Shown: one piece after another, positions 48,259 to 56,260 of the stretch
How positions within the stretch are numbered: the stretch's first letter is position 1
Layout of the letters: every line of letters starts with the position of its first letter
Assembly: GCA_016182845.1 (NCBI GenBank)
Contig: JACPFT010000010.1
Location: forward strand, 186,001 to 250,000
Length of the DNA stretch: 64,000 bases
Source of the DNA: Gammaproteobacteria bacterium
GTDB lineage: Bacteria > Pseudomonadota > Gammaproteobacteria > Enterobacterales > Permianibacteraceae
Direction of reading: 5' to 3'
Notes under the pieces: model-generated
The model's input: only the letters and a program-made list of their open reading frames with translations
Database searches by the model: none
Told to the model about the DNA's origin: nothing
Program-made: the position numbers and the translations under genes

Positions 48259-49059
48259 ATGATCATCACCACGCAACCCCAATTCCTGCCGGTCACCACG
48301 GCCAATCCGCCCATCGAGTCGGCGCGCCGCGATGCGCGCCTGGCCGAGCGCATTCCCCAGACCAAGCAGATCCCGGCGCCTCCCCGTGCCCGGCCCGCGG
48401 CCAGCGAGCCACCCACCTTCGCCGAACTGGAAGTCCCTTCCACGCCTTTGCGCGATCCCATCGAACAAAGCCTGGCGTCAGATGCCCAGTCGGCCGAGTC
48501 TCCGGCTTCCGGGGCCGATAGCGCCGAATCGTCCGAGAGCCGAGAGACCCGAATCGACCCGGAAGCAGAGAAGCGCCGCCAGCGCCAACGCGACGATGCG
48601 GAAGTCCAGGTGCTGAAGGCCCGGGATCGGGAAGTACGTGCCCATGAGCAGGCCCATGTCTCGGTGGGCGGCAAATACGCCGGCTCCGCCCGCCTGGAAT
48701 ACGAGCGCGGCCCGGACGGCGTGAACTATGCGATAGGCGGGGAAGTGCCCATCTCCACCAGCCCCATCGAAGGCGATCCGGCCGCCACCCTGGCCAAGGC
48801 CATCCAGGTCCAGGCCGCCGCCCTGGCGCCCCGCCAACCTTCCGCCGCCGATCGGCGCATCGCCGCCGAAGCCTCCAGCATGGCCGGCCAGGCCCGCGCC
48901 GAACTCAATGCCGAACGGGCGGAGCAACGCGCGAGCCGCGGCGGGGCAGAACGCCTCTCCGCCCCGGACAACCCGGCCGAACGCCTGACACGCCGCCTGC
49001 TCAACCTGGGCGTCTACGAGGCCCCCGACCGGGGTCAGCGGGTGAATGTCTCGGCCTGA
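48259..49059 (+). CDS. SprA-related putative metalloprotease
   Basis: A 266-residue protein of the SprA-related/CJM1_0395-like family. An extended, proline-rich N-terminus (about 1-100) is followed by the conserved core AREVRAHEQAHVSVGGKY (His129, Glu130, His133 form an HExxH-type site) and then GSARLEYERGPDGVNYAIGGEVPI and PATLAKAIQVQAAALAP. There is no signal peptide. The activity of this family is not established; the HExxH motif supports a zinc site. It is in tandem with the small FlgG-tail protein. Confidence 0.75.
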   Translation: MIITTQPQFLPVTTANPPIESARRDARLAERIPQTKQIPAPPRARPAASEPPTFAELEVPSTPLRDPIEQSLASDAQSAESPASGADSAESSESRETRIDPEAEKRRQRQRDDAEVQVLKARDREVRAHEQAHVSVGGKYAGSARLEYERGPDGVNYAIGGEVPISTSPIEGDPAATLAKAIQVQAAALAPRQPSAADRRIAAEASSMAGQARAELNAERAEQRASRGGAERLSAPDNPAERLTRRLLNLGVYEAPDRGQRVNVSA

Positions 49060-49137
49060 GAACCAGTCGGGCAGATCGCCAGGATCGACGGTTTCGCGTA
49101 AACTCGCCGCTTTGCCATTCGTACCGGTTGCACTGCC

Positions 49138-49986
49138 TTGGCCGCCGACAAGAATCCGAAAGCCAGCCCCTACACGCGCCCCTTCCTGAAATGGGCCGGC
49201 GGCAAGTATCGCCTGGTGGAACGCATCCGCAGCCATCTGCCCGCCGGTAGCCGCCTGATCGAGCCCTTCGTCGGCTCGGGCGCGGTATTCCTGAACCTGG
49301 AATTCAACGACTACTTATTGGCCGACATCAACCCGGATCTCATCGGCCTCTACCAGCTCGTGCAGGCCGAGGGCGAGGACTTCATCGCGCGCCTGCGCCC
49401 CTATTTCGACCCGGCCCGCAACACCCCCGAGCATTACTACGCCACCCGCGAACGCTTCAATGCCTGCACGGACCCCGAGGAACGCTCGGCCCTGTTCGTC
49501 TACCTGAACCGCCACGGCTATAACGGCCTGTGCCGCTACAACAGCGAGGGTGGCTTCAACGTCCCCTTCGGCCGCTACAAGAAGATCTATTTCCCGGAGA
49601 AGGAACTCCAGCACTTCCACCGCCACAGCCAGCGGGCCCGCTTCCTCTGCGCCGACTTCGGCGAGGTCATGAAGCAGGCGCGCAAGGGCTCGGTGATCTA
49701 CTGCGATCCGCCCTATGCGCCCCTGAGCCGCACCGCCAGTTTCACCGCCTATGCCAGCGCCAAGCATGGCCAGTTCGGCGCGTCGGAGCAGGAGCGCCTG
49801 GCCGAGCTCGCCGCCCGCGCCGCCAGCAAGGGCGTGCCGGTCCTGCTCTCCAACCACGACAACGAGTACACCCGCCGGGTCTATGCCGAAGCCAGCCTGG
49901 CCAGCTTCCCGGTGCGCCGCACCATCTCCTGCGACAGCAGCCGCCGGGGCCATGCGGCGGAGCTGCTGGCCCTGTACCGGCCTTAA
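49138..49986 (+). CDS. dam: DNA adenine methylase (Dam-type)
   Basis: A 282-residue N6-adenine methyltransferase, probably for GATC. The SAM motif is PFLKWAGGKYRLVERI; the target-region block is YLNRHGYNGLCRYNSEGGFNVPFGRYKK, and the catalytic DPPY is in VIYCDPPYAPLS. Length and motif order are those of E. coli Dam (278 aa). The start is given as TTG at 49138 with no ribosome-binding site seen; a slightly shorter form is possible. No restriction gene is adjacent, so it is an orphan methylase used in repair or regulation. Its stop overlaps that of the next, convergent gene by 4 bp. Confidence 0.92.
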   Translation: MAADKNPKASPYTRPFLKWAGGKYRLVERIRSHLPAGSRLIEPFVGSGAVFLNLEFNDYLLADINPDLIGLYQLVQAEGEDFIARLRPYFDPARNTPEHYYATRERFNACTDPEERSALFVYLNRHGYNGLCRYNSEGGFNVPFGRYKKIYFPEKELQHFHRHSQRARFLCADFGEVMKQARKGSVIYCDPPYAPLSRTASFTAYASAKHGQFGASEQERLAELAARAASKGVPVLLSNHDNEYTRRVYAEASLASFPVRRTISCDSSRRGHAAELLALYRP

Positions 49987-50690
49987 AGCCCCAGGGCCGC
50001 CAAGTCCGCCGCCCCCAGATCGCGGAATTCCCCTTCTTCCAGGCCCTCCAGGCTCAGCTCGGCGAAGCGGCTGCGATGCAGGGTCTGCACGTGGTAACCC
50101 AGGGCCGCGAACATGCGCCGGACCTGGTGGTACTTGCCCTCCATAAGCACCAGCTCGGCCGTGCGCTCGCCGGTGATGCGCAGTTCCGCCGGCCGGCAAG
50201 CCTCCTTCTCGCCATCCAGCATCAGCGTGCCGGCGGCGAAGGCCGGGATCAGCTCCGCCGAGAGCGGCTTGTCCACCAGGACCTCGTAGGTCTTGGGCAC
50301 CTTGTGCTTGGGCGAGGTCAGGCGGTGCACCAGCATGGACTGGTCGGTGACCAGGATCAGGCCCGAGGTATCCCGGTCCAGCCGCCCCACGGACACCGGC
50401 TGCGGATCCCGGGCCTGCCAGTCGATGGGCAGCAGATCGTAGATGCGCTCCCCTTCCGCCGGATCGTGGGAACAGACATAGCCCACCGGCTTGTGCAGCA
50501 CCACGAGGATGCCGTCCGGATGATCGATGGGCTCGCCGTCGATAAGCAGCTCACGCGGCTCCAGCTTGGCCGCCGGATCGCGAACGCTCTCGCCGGCACA
50601 GGCCACCCGCCCGTCCCGGCACCAGGCCTTGGCCTCCTTGCGCGAACAGTAACCGTAGGACGAGAGGATTTGATCGAGGCGGCGTTTCAA
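49983..50690 (-). CDS. rsuA: RsuA-type 16S rRNA pseudouridine synthase
   Basis: A 235-residue enzyme expected to make pseudouridine 516 of 16S rRNA. The N-terminal S4 domain is RLDQILSSYGYCSRKEAKAW, and the catalytic Asp105 lies in VGRLDRDTSGLILV. Then KTYEVLVDKPL and EGKYHQVRRMFAALG are the usual RsuA blocks. It is convergent with dam and divergent from the esterase gene. Confidence 0.9.
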   Translation of the reverse strand: MKRRLDQILSSYGYCSRKEAKAWCRDGRVACAGESVRDPAAKLEPRELLIDGEPIDHPDGILVVLHKPVGYVCSHDPAEGERIYDLLPIDWQARDPQPVSVGRLDRDTSGLILVTDQSMLVHRLTSPKHKVPKTYEVLVDKPLSAELIPAFAAGTLMLDGEKEACRPAELRITGERTAELVLMEGKYHQVRRMFAALGYHVQTLHRSRFAELSLEGLEEGEFRDLGAADLAALGL

Positions 50691-50796
50691 GGGTCAAGCT
50701 CCGGGAATTCAACAGGCATCGTGAAAAATGCACAAACGTACGCAATAGCATAACCCGCCGCTAAGATAAGGCGCCTCTCATCAACAAGGGATTGTC

Positions 50797-51642
50797 ATGA
50801 CTCGTGCACTCAAAGTCCTGGCCGCCGCCGGCCTGCTGCTCGGCACCACCGCCTTCGCCCCCGCCGCCGTGGCCGCCACACCGGTAGGCCAGCCGGTGGT
50901 CATCGCCCAGTCCTATACCCTGGTGTCCAAGACCCTCAAGGAGACCCGCCGTTACAATGTCATGCTGCCGCCGGGCTACGAGCAGTCCCAGGACGCCTAC
51001 CCGATCCTGATCCTGCTGGACGGCGGCATTGCCGAGGATTTCCACCATATGTCGGGGATCGTGCAGGTATCGGTCGGCAATGGAACGATGCGCCCCTTCA
51101 TCGTGGTCGGCATAGAGAACACCCAGCGCCGCCGCGATTTCACTCCGCACACGGACGATCCAGAAGACAAGAAAGTCGCCCCCGTGGTGGGCGGCGCCGC
51201 CCAGTTCCGCCGCTTCCTGGCCGAGGAGTTGTTGCCCACCATCCGTCGCGACTACCGCACCACGGCGGAAACCGCCATCGCCGGCGAATCCTTCGCCGGC
51301 CTGTTCATCGTCGACACCCTGCTGCGCCAGCCTGAGCTCTTCGACAGCTATATCGCCGTCAGCCCCAGCCTCTGGTGGAACAAGGAATACGTGAACCGGG
51401 AAGGCAGGGCCCTGCTGGCGGGTAAATCGCTCAAGGACAAGAAGGTCTTCCTGACCATGGGCGACGCCACCGAGGGCATGCAGGACTCCGTCGGCCGCAC
51501 GGCAGCCCTGCTCAAGGACAGGACGCAGCTGGTCTTCGCGCCCCTGCCCGAGGAAAGCCACGCCACCATCCTGCACGGCGCCGCCTTCAAGGCCTTCCGC
51601 ACGCTCTTGGCGCCGCAGGCGAAGACGGTGGCGGGGGATTGA
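50797..51642 (+). CDS. Secreted esterase (esterase D/IroE-like alpha/beta hydrolase)
   Basis: A 281-residue exported hydrolase. A signal peptide (KVLAAAGLLLGTTAFAPAAVA) precedes the esterase core. YNVMLPPGYEQSQDAYPIL is the family entry, the nucleophile Ser165 is in AIAGESFAGLF, SPSLWW marks the substrate side and His is in EESHATIL. This group includes trilactone siderophore esterases (IroE, BesA) and other periplasmic esterases; the substrate cannot be chosen here, as no siderophore synthesis gene is near. Confidence 0.82.
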   Translation: MTRALKVLAAAGLLLGTTAFAPAAVAATPVGQPVVIAQSYTLVSKTLKETRRYNVMLPPGYEQSQDAYPILILLDGGIAEDFHHMSGIVQVSVGNGTMRPFIVVGIENTQRRRDFTPHTDDPEDKKVAPVVGGAAQFRRFLAEELLPTIRRDYRTTAETAIAGESFAGLFIVDTLLRQPELFDSYIAVSPSLWWNKEYVNREGRALLAGKSLKDKKVFLTMGDATEGMQDSVGRTAALLKDRTQLVFAPLPEESHATILHGAAFKAFRTLLAPQAKTVAGD

Positions 51643-51660
51643 GGCGAAGCTCATTCGCAG

Positions 51661-51716
51661 GTCGGGTTAGCCGGGGGGCGTAACCCGACGATCCGCTCGG
51701 AGCCATGTCGGGTTAC
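51661..51716. repeat. Intergenic palindromic repeat, GTCGGGTTA family
   Basis: GTCGGGTTAGCC...GGCGTAACCCGAC (51661-51689) is a hairpin, and GTCGGGTTAC recurs at about 51707. It is a REP-like element between the esterase and the lower-GC gene pair. The following stretch to 51829 is AT-rich and holds no gene I can see. Confidence 0.7.
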
Positions 51717-51829
51717 TCTGCTCCAATACAACCTACGCGACTTAGGAGAGGCATTTCTTTTAGGTATGTCATATCTTGATGAAGAAACATAACTCCACTC
51801 GTTAAGCAATTAGCCGTAGGGGATTGATA

Positions 51830-52282
51830 ATGGCAACATTGATTCGTGTAAGCAGCTCCGTCGTCTTGTACAGCGCAAGCTCATACCCAAAGAGTAACTC
51901 GGAGGCTCAGGAGATTGGGCTCGCAGGAACCCGTAATCAAGAAATGCGCGCCATGACGCTGGCGGCTTTCCGGGTTGCACAAAACAACGACCAGCTTTCA
52001 CAGCGGCCAATGGCTGCCGAGTTGCTTACCTATCTTCTGGCTGGCAGTGCTTCGGCGATAAATCACTGGATCAGAACCGGACGTCTATCTCGCGAGGGAG
52101 AATGGTTCAAGCTCGAAGAGCGGGGTTTGGCTGAATGCCAGAACACGCTCTTGGGTATGGCCGGCGCTTATAGCACGACAGAGGCAAAGGTTCTGGAGTG
52201 GGTCGAGAGGTTGCTGAACGGAGGCGAAGTTACCCACAGATCCAGAGAATTCAACAGCGTGCTGTGGAAAGCCAGTGCCTGA
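51830..52282 (+). CDS. Orphan hypothetical protein, lower GC
   Basis: A 150-residue protein I do not recognise. ATG 51830 has AGGGG upstream. It begins MATLIRVSSSVVLYSASSYPKS and then has a helical stretch (MAAELLTYLLAGSASAINHWIRTGRLS) and a C-terminal EAKVLEWVERLLNGGEVTH. No signal peptide is visible. Its base composition is visibly lower in GC and its codon use looser than in the flanking genes, as for the next gene; the two look like a recently acquired or fast-evolving pair. Confidence 0.6.
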   Translation: MATLIRVSSSVVLYSASSYPKSNSEAQEIGLAGTRNQEMRAMTLAAFRVAQNNDQLSQRPMAAELLTYLLAGSASAINHWIRTGRLSREGEWFKLEERGLAECQNTLLGMAGAYSTTEAKVLEWVERLLNGGEVTHRSREFNSVLWKASA

Positions 52283-52292
52283 GGAGAAATTG

Positions 52293-52742
52293 ATGTTGTT
52301 GACGTTCAAGAGCCACTGGCGGTGGCCGGTTGTTCTCGCGGTGACTCTGTTACTAACACTTCAGGGCTGCTCGAGACCAGAAGAGACTCTTCGCCAGCGT
52401 GCAATGGAATGGGGCGAATTGCTCAGCCGACTGGACGTTCTATCACGGAAAGATGCCATAGAAAAGATAGTGGACTACCTTGAACCGTCGGCAGGTAGGG
52501 AGGCACGCGCGGCCGAATACTACAGGATGTGGACGAAAGAGCGGGAAGCTCCTACTGTAGCCTTCTCGGTCGACGAAGTGCTGCTGAATAAGCAGCAAAA
52601 GGCGGGAACAGTTAGGTACACCAGCGTTCTCCGTTTGGAGGATGGCGCCAGGAAGACAACGTCGCAAGAAACCCATTGGCGCCGGGTCGACGGCCAATGG
52701 TACCGAGTCATAGTGGCGGCAAAAATTCAAGTCAATGACTGA
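52293..52742 (+). CDS. Small lipoprotein of unknown function, lower GC
   Basis: A 149-residue protein beginning MLLTFKSHWRWPVVLAV with a lipobox LTLQGCSRPEE, so it is probably anchored in a membrane by Cys at about 26. GAGGAG is upstream of the ATG at 52293. The rest is charged and soluble (YYRMWTKEREAPTVAFSV...QWYRVIVAAKIQVND), with a possible small beta domain. It follows the previous orphan gene by 10 bp and shares its lower GC. Function not recognised. Confidence 0.6.
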   Translation: MLLTFKSHWRWPVVLAVTLLLTLQGCSRPEETLRQRAMEWGELLSRLDVLSRKDAIEKIVDYLEPSAGREARAAEYYRMWTKEREAPTVAFSVDEVLLNKQQKAGTVRYTSVLRLEDGARKTTSQETHWRRVDGQWYRVIVAAKIQVND

Positions 52743-52826
52743 AGTCTGAGTTTGGGTCGCGACTTGTAGCGGCGGTGGGGTCGTGCAGCGGGTTTATCGC
52801 ATCGCGTGACTTTGTTCATTCTACCA

Positions 52827-53352
52827 CACGGTCGGGTCTCGCCCCGACGGGCGCCCTACTTTCTTTGCTTGTGCAAAGAAAGCACACCCCCGAGACTTGC
52901 CGGCTTCGCCGGTTCCCTGCGCTTCTCGGTCAGACCGGGGGAACACCCTCTCCCTAGCCCTCTCCCTTCGAGGGAGAGGGGATAAGATCGGCGCGCGATG
53001 CGCGCCTCTTCGCGAATCTGCGAGAGCAGATTCGCTCTCGGGAACGCCCTGTGTGGCGCCGAGCACCGGAGTTCGGACCGGGATAAGACCCGAAGGGGCG
53101 ACGCATGGATGCGTCGCCCGCGAACCAGGGCAGGATGCCCCGTGTTCGCGGCCCCCGGTTCGAATGAGGAGCGCAGGGTACCCGGAGCCTTGGCTCCGGG
53201 CGCTGCACCGGGCTGCATTTCTTTGGTTACTTTCTTTGGGCACGCAAAGAAAGTAACTCGCCCGCCGAGGCGAGACTCGGCCGTGCAACAGCAACCCCTA
53301 ATCCAAAGCGTTCCATTGCCGCCGACTGGGTCCCCGCCTGCGCGGGGACGAC
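52827..53352. repeat. Long-palindrome intergenic element, copy 2 (inverted, one arm shortened)
   Basis: About 526 bp without a gene, in the 634-bp gap 52743-53376. Its outer arms are CACGGTCGGGTCTCGCCCC (52827) and the complement ending at 53285; the ACTTTCTTTGCTTGTGCAAAG and GGTTACTTTCTTTGGGCACGC hairpins are as in copy 1. The GTCCCCGCCTGCGCGGGGAC module sits at its right end (53330-53349), whereas in copy 1 it is at the left end, and the central CCCTCTCCC/GGGAGAGGG block is also reversed. So copy 2 is copy 1 in opposite orientation, with one arm missing about 120 bp. A hairpin of 11-bp arms (53096-53119) has different bases but keeps pairing compared with copy 1 (12208-12225). Confidence 0.85.
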
Positions 53353-53376
53353 AAGCTCATCGCAAACAGCGATCCC

Positions 53377-55152
53377 CTACTCCGCCTTCCCCAACACATA
53401 CGACCCCGGCGCCGGCTCGATCACCGGCAGATTGCCGCTGCCCGGTTGGCGGGCGGCGACCTTGGCGCCGGAGAGCTTGGCGAGCCAAGGGCCCCAGTCC
53501 TTCCACCAGGAGCCTTCGTTGGCCGTGGCGGCCTCGGCCCAGGCCTCGGCGCTGTCGGGCAGGGCATCATTCACGCGGTAGCCGTATTTCGTACTGTCGG
53601 CCGGGTTGATCACCCCGGCGATATGGCCGGAACCGCCCAAGACGAAGCGGGTGTCGCCGGCGAAGAGCTTGGCGCCGTCGTAGGTGGACTGCCAGAGGGC
53701 GATATGGTCCTGATCGGTGGACAGGAAATAGGCCGGGACCTTGATCTTGCGCACGTCGATGGCAGTGCCGTTCAGGCTGATGCCGCCCGGTTCCTTGAAG
53801 ACGTTCTCCAAATACATCTTGCGCAGGTAGAAGGCATGCATCTTGGCCGGCAGATTGGTGACGTCGCAGTTCCAGTACAGCAGGTCGAAGGGCATGGGCT
53901 CCTTGCCCATCAGGTAGTTGTTCACGTAATAGGACCAGACCAGGTCGTTTTCGCGCAGCATGTTGAAGGACGCGGCCATGGTCCGGCCGGAGAACACGCC
54001 CTTGGCGGCCATCTGCTTGTCCAGGGCGGCGAGTTGGGCCTCGTCGATGAACACGCCGATCTCGCCGGGATTGGAGAAGTCGATGAGGCTGGCCAGGAAG
54101 GTCGCCGAGGCGATGCGCTTGTCCTTCTTGGCGGCGCAATAGGCCGCCGTCGCGGCGAGCAGCGTGCCGCCCAGGCAATACCCCAGGGCATTGACTTCCT
54201 TCTCGCCGGTGGCCTGTTCGATGGCGGTGAGCGCCGCCAGCGGTCCCTCCAGCATATAGTCCTCGAAGCCCTTGTCCTTGTGCTTGAGCTGGGGATTGAC
54301 CCAGGAGCACAGGAAGACCGTATGCCCCTGATCCACCAGCCATTTCACCAAGGAGTTCTTGGCGCGCAGGTCGAGGATGTAGAACTTGTTGATCCAGGGC
54401 GGCAGGATCAGGATGGGCCGCTTGTGCACTTTCTCGGTGCTGGGCGCGTATTGGATCAGTTGGATGAGATCGTTCTGGAACACCACCGAACCGGGGGTGG
54501 CCGCCACGTTCTCGCCCGGCTTGAAGGCCTCCAGATCGGTCATCTTGATGTTGAGCTTGCCGCGATTGCGCTCCAGGTCGTCCAGCATATTGGACAAGCC
54601 GCGCATCAGGTTCAGGCCGCCGGTTTCCACCGTCTCCTTGATCACCGCCGGGTTGGTGGCGGCGAAGTTGCTGGGCGAGAGGGCATTGACGAATTGGCGC
54701 GTGTAGAAGCGCAGCTTCTCCTGGTCCTTGTGGGGCAGGCCCTGTACATCGCCCATCAACTCCTGTAGGTGCTCGGAGAACAGCAGATAGGCGCTCTTGA
54801 TGAACTCGAACACCGCCGCGCTCTGCCATTCCGGGGCGGCGAAACGCTTGTCGGCCTGCTTGACCGGCTCCACCGGATGCCCGGCCATGGCCTTGAGGGC
54901 ATTCATCCACAGCTCGGCGGCTTCCTGCATGAAAGCTGTCTGGGCCGCCATCAGCTTGGCCGGATCGGCGAAGAGCTGGAAGGCGGCGCGCTGGAAGGCC
55001 TGGGAAATCTGGTTCAGGCGCGCCAGATCGTGCTCGGCGTCCTGGGCATGCTCCAGATAATGCTGGGTCAGGCGTTGACTCTGGCCGGCGATGGTAGTCC
55101 ACAACTGGGTCCATTCGGCGGCGTCGAAACGGGAGGCGGCATTCATTTCCAT
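53377..55152 (-). CDS. phaC: Class I poly(3-hydroxyalkanoate) synthase
   Basis: A 591-residue PHA synthase polymerising 3-hydroxyacyl-CoA on granules. ATG 55152 gives MEMNAASRFDAAEW (an ATG two codons later is also possible). The lipase-like box has Cys326 in LGYCLGGTLLA, the active nucleophile; the Asp is in DQDHIALWQ and the His in GSGHIAGVINP. The N-terminal region NFAATNPAVIKETVETGGLN and the block PPWINKFYILDLR are class I features. It is downstream of the MaoC hydratase on the same strand and near the divergent phasin. Confidence 0.94.
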   Translation of the reverse strand: MEMNAASRFDAAEWTQLWTTIAGQSQRLTQHYLEHAQDAEHDLARLNQISQAFQRAAFQLFADPAKLMAAQTAFMQEAAELWMNALKAMAGHPVEPVKQADKRFAAPEWQSAAVFEFIKSAYLLFSEHLQELMGDVQGLPHKDQEKLRFYTRQFVNALSPSNFAATNPAVIKETVETGGLNLMRGLSNMLDDLERNRGKLNIKMTDLEAFKPGENVAATPGSVVFQNDLIQLIQYAPSTEKVHKRPILILPPWINKFYILDLRAKNSLVKWLVDQGHTVFLCSWVNPQLKHKDKGFEDYMLEGPLAALTAIEQATGEKEVNALGYCLGGTLLAATAAYCAAKKDKRIASATFLASLIDFSNPGEIGVFIDEAQLAALDKQMAAKGVFSGRTMAASFNMLRENDLVWSYYVNNYLMGKEPMPFDLLYWNCDVTNLPAKMHAFYLRKMYLENVFKEPGGISLNGTAIDVRKIKVPAYFLSTDQDHIALWQSTYDGAKLFAGDTRFVLGGSGHIAGVINPADSTKYGYRVNDALPDSAEAWAEAATANEGSWWKDWGPWLAKLSGAKVAARQPGSGNLPVIEPAPGSYVLGKAE

Positions 55153-55170
55153 GGTTTCTCGGGTTCCTGC

Positions 55171-55674
55171 TCAGGCGGGATAGTGTGGTTGATAAACTTT
55201 ACCGGAATCTTGCAGCACGAGCTGCGGCGCTTTCGGTTCCGGCACGGGCCCGGAGCGGGCCGGCGGGATCACCTCGGCCAGGCCCTTGAAGACGGTTTCA
55301 CCCTGCTGGTTCAGCCCCAGGCATTCCAGGCTGACCCAGCCCTTGGCCTCGTTGCGGGAACTCACGGTAACCGTGATCGTCAGGGTGTCGCCGATATAGA
55401 GCGGACGGCGGAAGGACAGGCTCTGATTGAGATAAATGGTGCCCGGGCCAGGAAAGCGCGTGCCCAGGAGGGCGGAGAGCAGGGCCGCGGCGAACATGCC
55501 ATGGGCGATGGGCTGGCGAAACGGCGTAGTCGCAGCGTAATCCGCGTCCAGATGGGCCGGGTTGAGATCGCCGGACACGGCGGCGAATGCCGCGAGGTCG
55601 CCGGCGCCGATGATCCGGCTCAAGGACGCGCTGGCGCCCAGGGGCAGATCGGCGAAAGCGTGGCTGGTTAACAT
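55171..55674 (-). CDS. MaoC-like (R)-specific enoyl-CoA hydratase
   Basis: A 167-residue hot-dog-fold hydratase. The MaoC catalytic Asp and His lie in SGDLNPAHLDADYAATTPFR; GMFAAALLSALLGTRFPGPG is the dimer helix. In a PHA locus this is expected to act like PhaJ, turning beta-oxidation enoyl-CoA into (R)-3-hydroxyacyl-CoA for PhaC. It is 18 bp upstream of phaC, so the two are an operon, and divergent from the phasin gene. Confidence 0.86.
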   Translation of the reverse strand: MLTSHAFADLPLGASASLSRIIGAGDLAAFAAVSGDLNPAHLDADYAATTPFRQPIAHGMFAAALLSALLGTRFPGPGTIYLNQSLSFRRPLYIGDTLTITVTVSSRNEAKGWVSLECLGLNQQGETVFKGLAEVIPPARSGPVPEPKAPQLVLQDSGKVYQPHYPA

Positions 55675-55698
55675 TTGTGCAATATTTCCCGCCTACTC

Positions 55699-55738
55699 TG
55701 TTGCATAGCAGCATCATATGTCCTATATTGCAATGCAA
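55699..55738. promoter_or_regulatory. Candidate PhaR operators between phaJ-like gene and phasin
   Basis: TGTTGCATAGCAGCA (55699-55713) is nearly palindromic and TTGCAATGCAA (55728-55738) is a perfect odd palindrome; both are GCA/TGC-rich like known PhaR sites. They lie in the 91-bp divergent gap between the hydratase and the phasin. No phaR gene is in the window. Confidence 0.4.
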
Positions 55739-55765
55739 CAAGACCCTTCGGGGAGGAGACCCACC

Positions 55766-56161
55766 ATGTTTAACACCCTGTTTAACAGCAATACCCTGTT
55801 CAATGCCTATGCGGAGCAGAGCAAGGCTTTCTTGTCGCCGGTGGTGAAGTTCAACGAGACCCTGACGGCTCACGTCGAGAAGCTGGCCAAGCTGCAGATC
55901 GCCACCTTCAACGAATACGCCGACCTGGGCCTCAAGCAGTTCAAGGATGCCGTCGCGGTCAAGGATCTGGAAAGCTTCCAGGGTTATGCCACTGCCCAGT
56001 TCCAGGGTATCGCCAAACTCAACCAGAAAGTCCTCGACGACAGCAAGAAGTTCGTCGATCTCGGCAATAGCCTGAAGGACGAGCTGACCAAGCTGGCCGA
56101 AGAAAACAAGAATGTCCTCTTCGCCGCCCCGACCGCTCCCCAGGCCAAGGCCGCCAAGTAA
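55766..56161 (+). CDS. phaP: Phasin family protein
   Basis: A 131-residue amphipathic helical protein that coats PHA granules. The ATG at 55766 has GGGAGGAG upstream. The sequence FNAYAEQSKAFLSPVVKFNETL...HVEKLAKLQIATFNEYADLG is the phasin_2 pattern, and the C-terminus PTAPQAKAAK is the usual Ala/Lys tail. Divergent from the hydratase-phaC operon, sharing a candidate PhaR control region; followed by a strong terminator. Confidence 0.92.
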   Translation: MFNTLFNSNTLFNAYAEQSKAFLSPVVKFNETLTAHVEKLAKLQIATFNEYADLGLKQFKDAVAVKDLESFQGYATAQFQGIAKLNQKVLDDSKKFVDLGNSLKDELTKLAEENKNVLFAAPTAPQAKAAK

Positions 56162-56180
56162 GCTTCCGCTGCTTGTAAAA

Positions 56181-56203
56181 AACCCGGCGATGCCGGGTTT
56201 TTT
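56181..56203 (+). terminator. Rho-independent terminator after the phasin gene
   Basis: AACCCGGC (56181-56188) pairs with GCCGGGTT (56192-56199) and is followed by TTTTTT, 20 bp past the phasin stop. Confidence 0.9.
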
Positions 56204-56260
56204 ATTGGCTTACGATCGCGCCGAAAGGCTCCATCCTTTGCTCGAGATCTTGAGCAGGCT

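Noticed and set aside
52821-53609. Several overlapping frames (up to 203 residues) before phaC
   Set aside because: They lie in copy 2 of the repeat or antisense to the phaC end; no coding signature.
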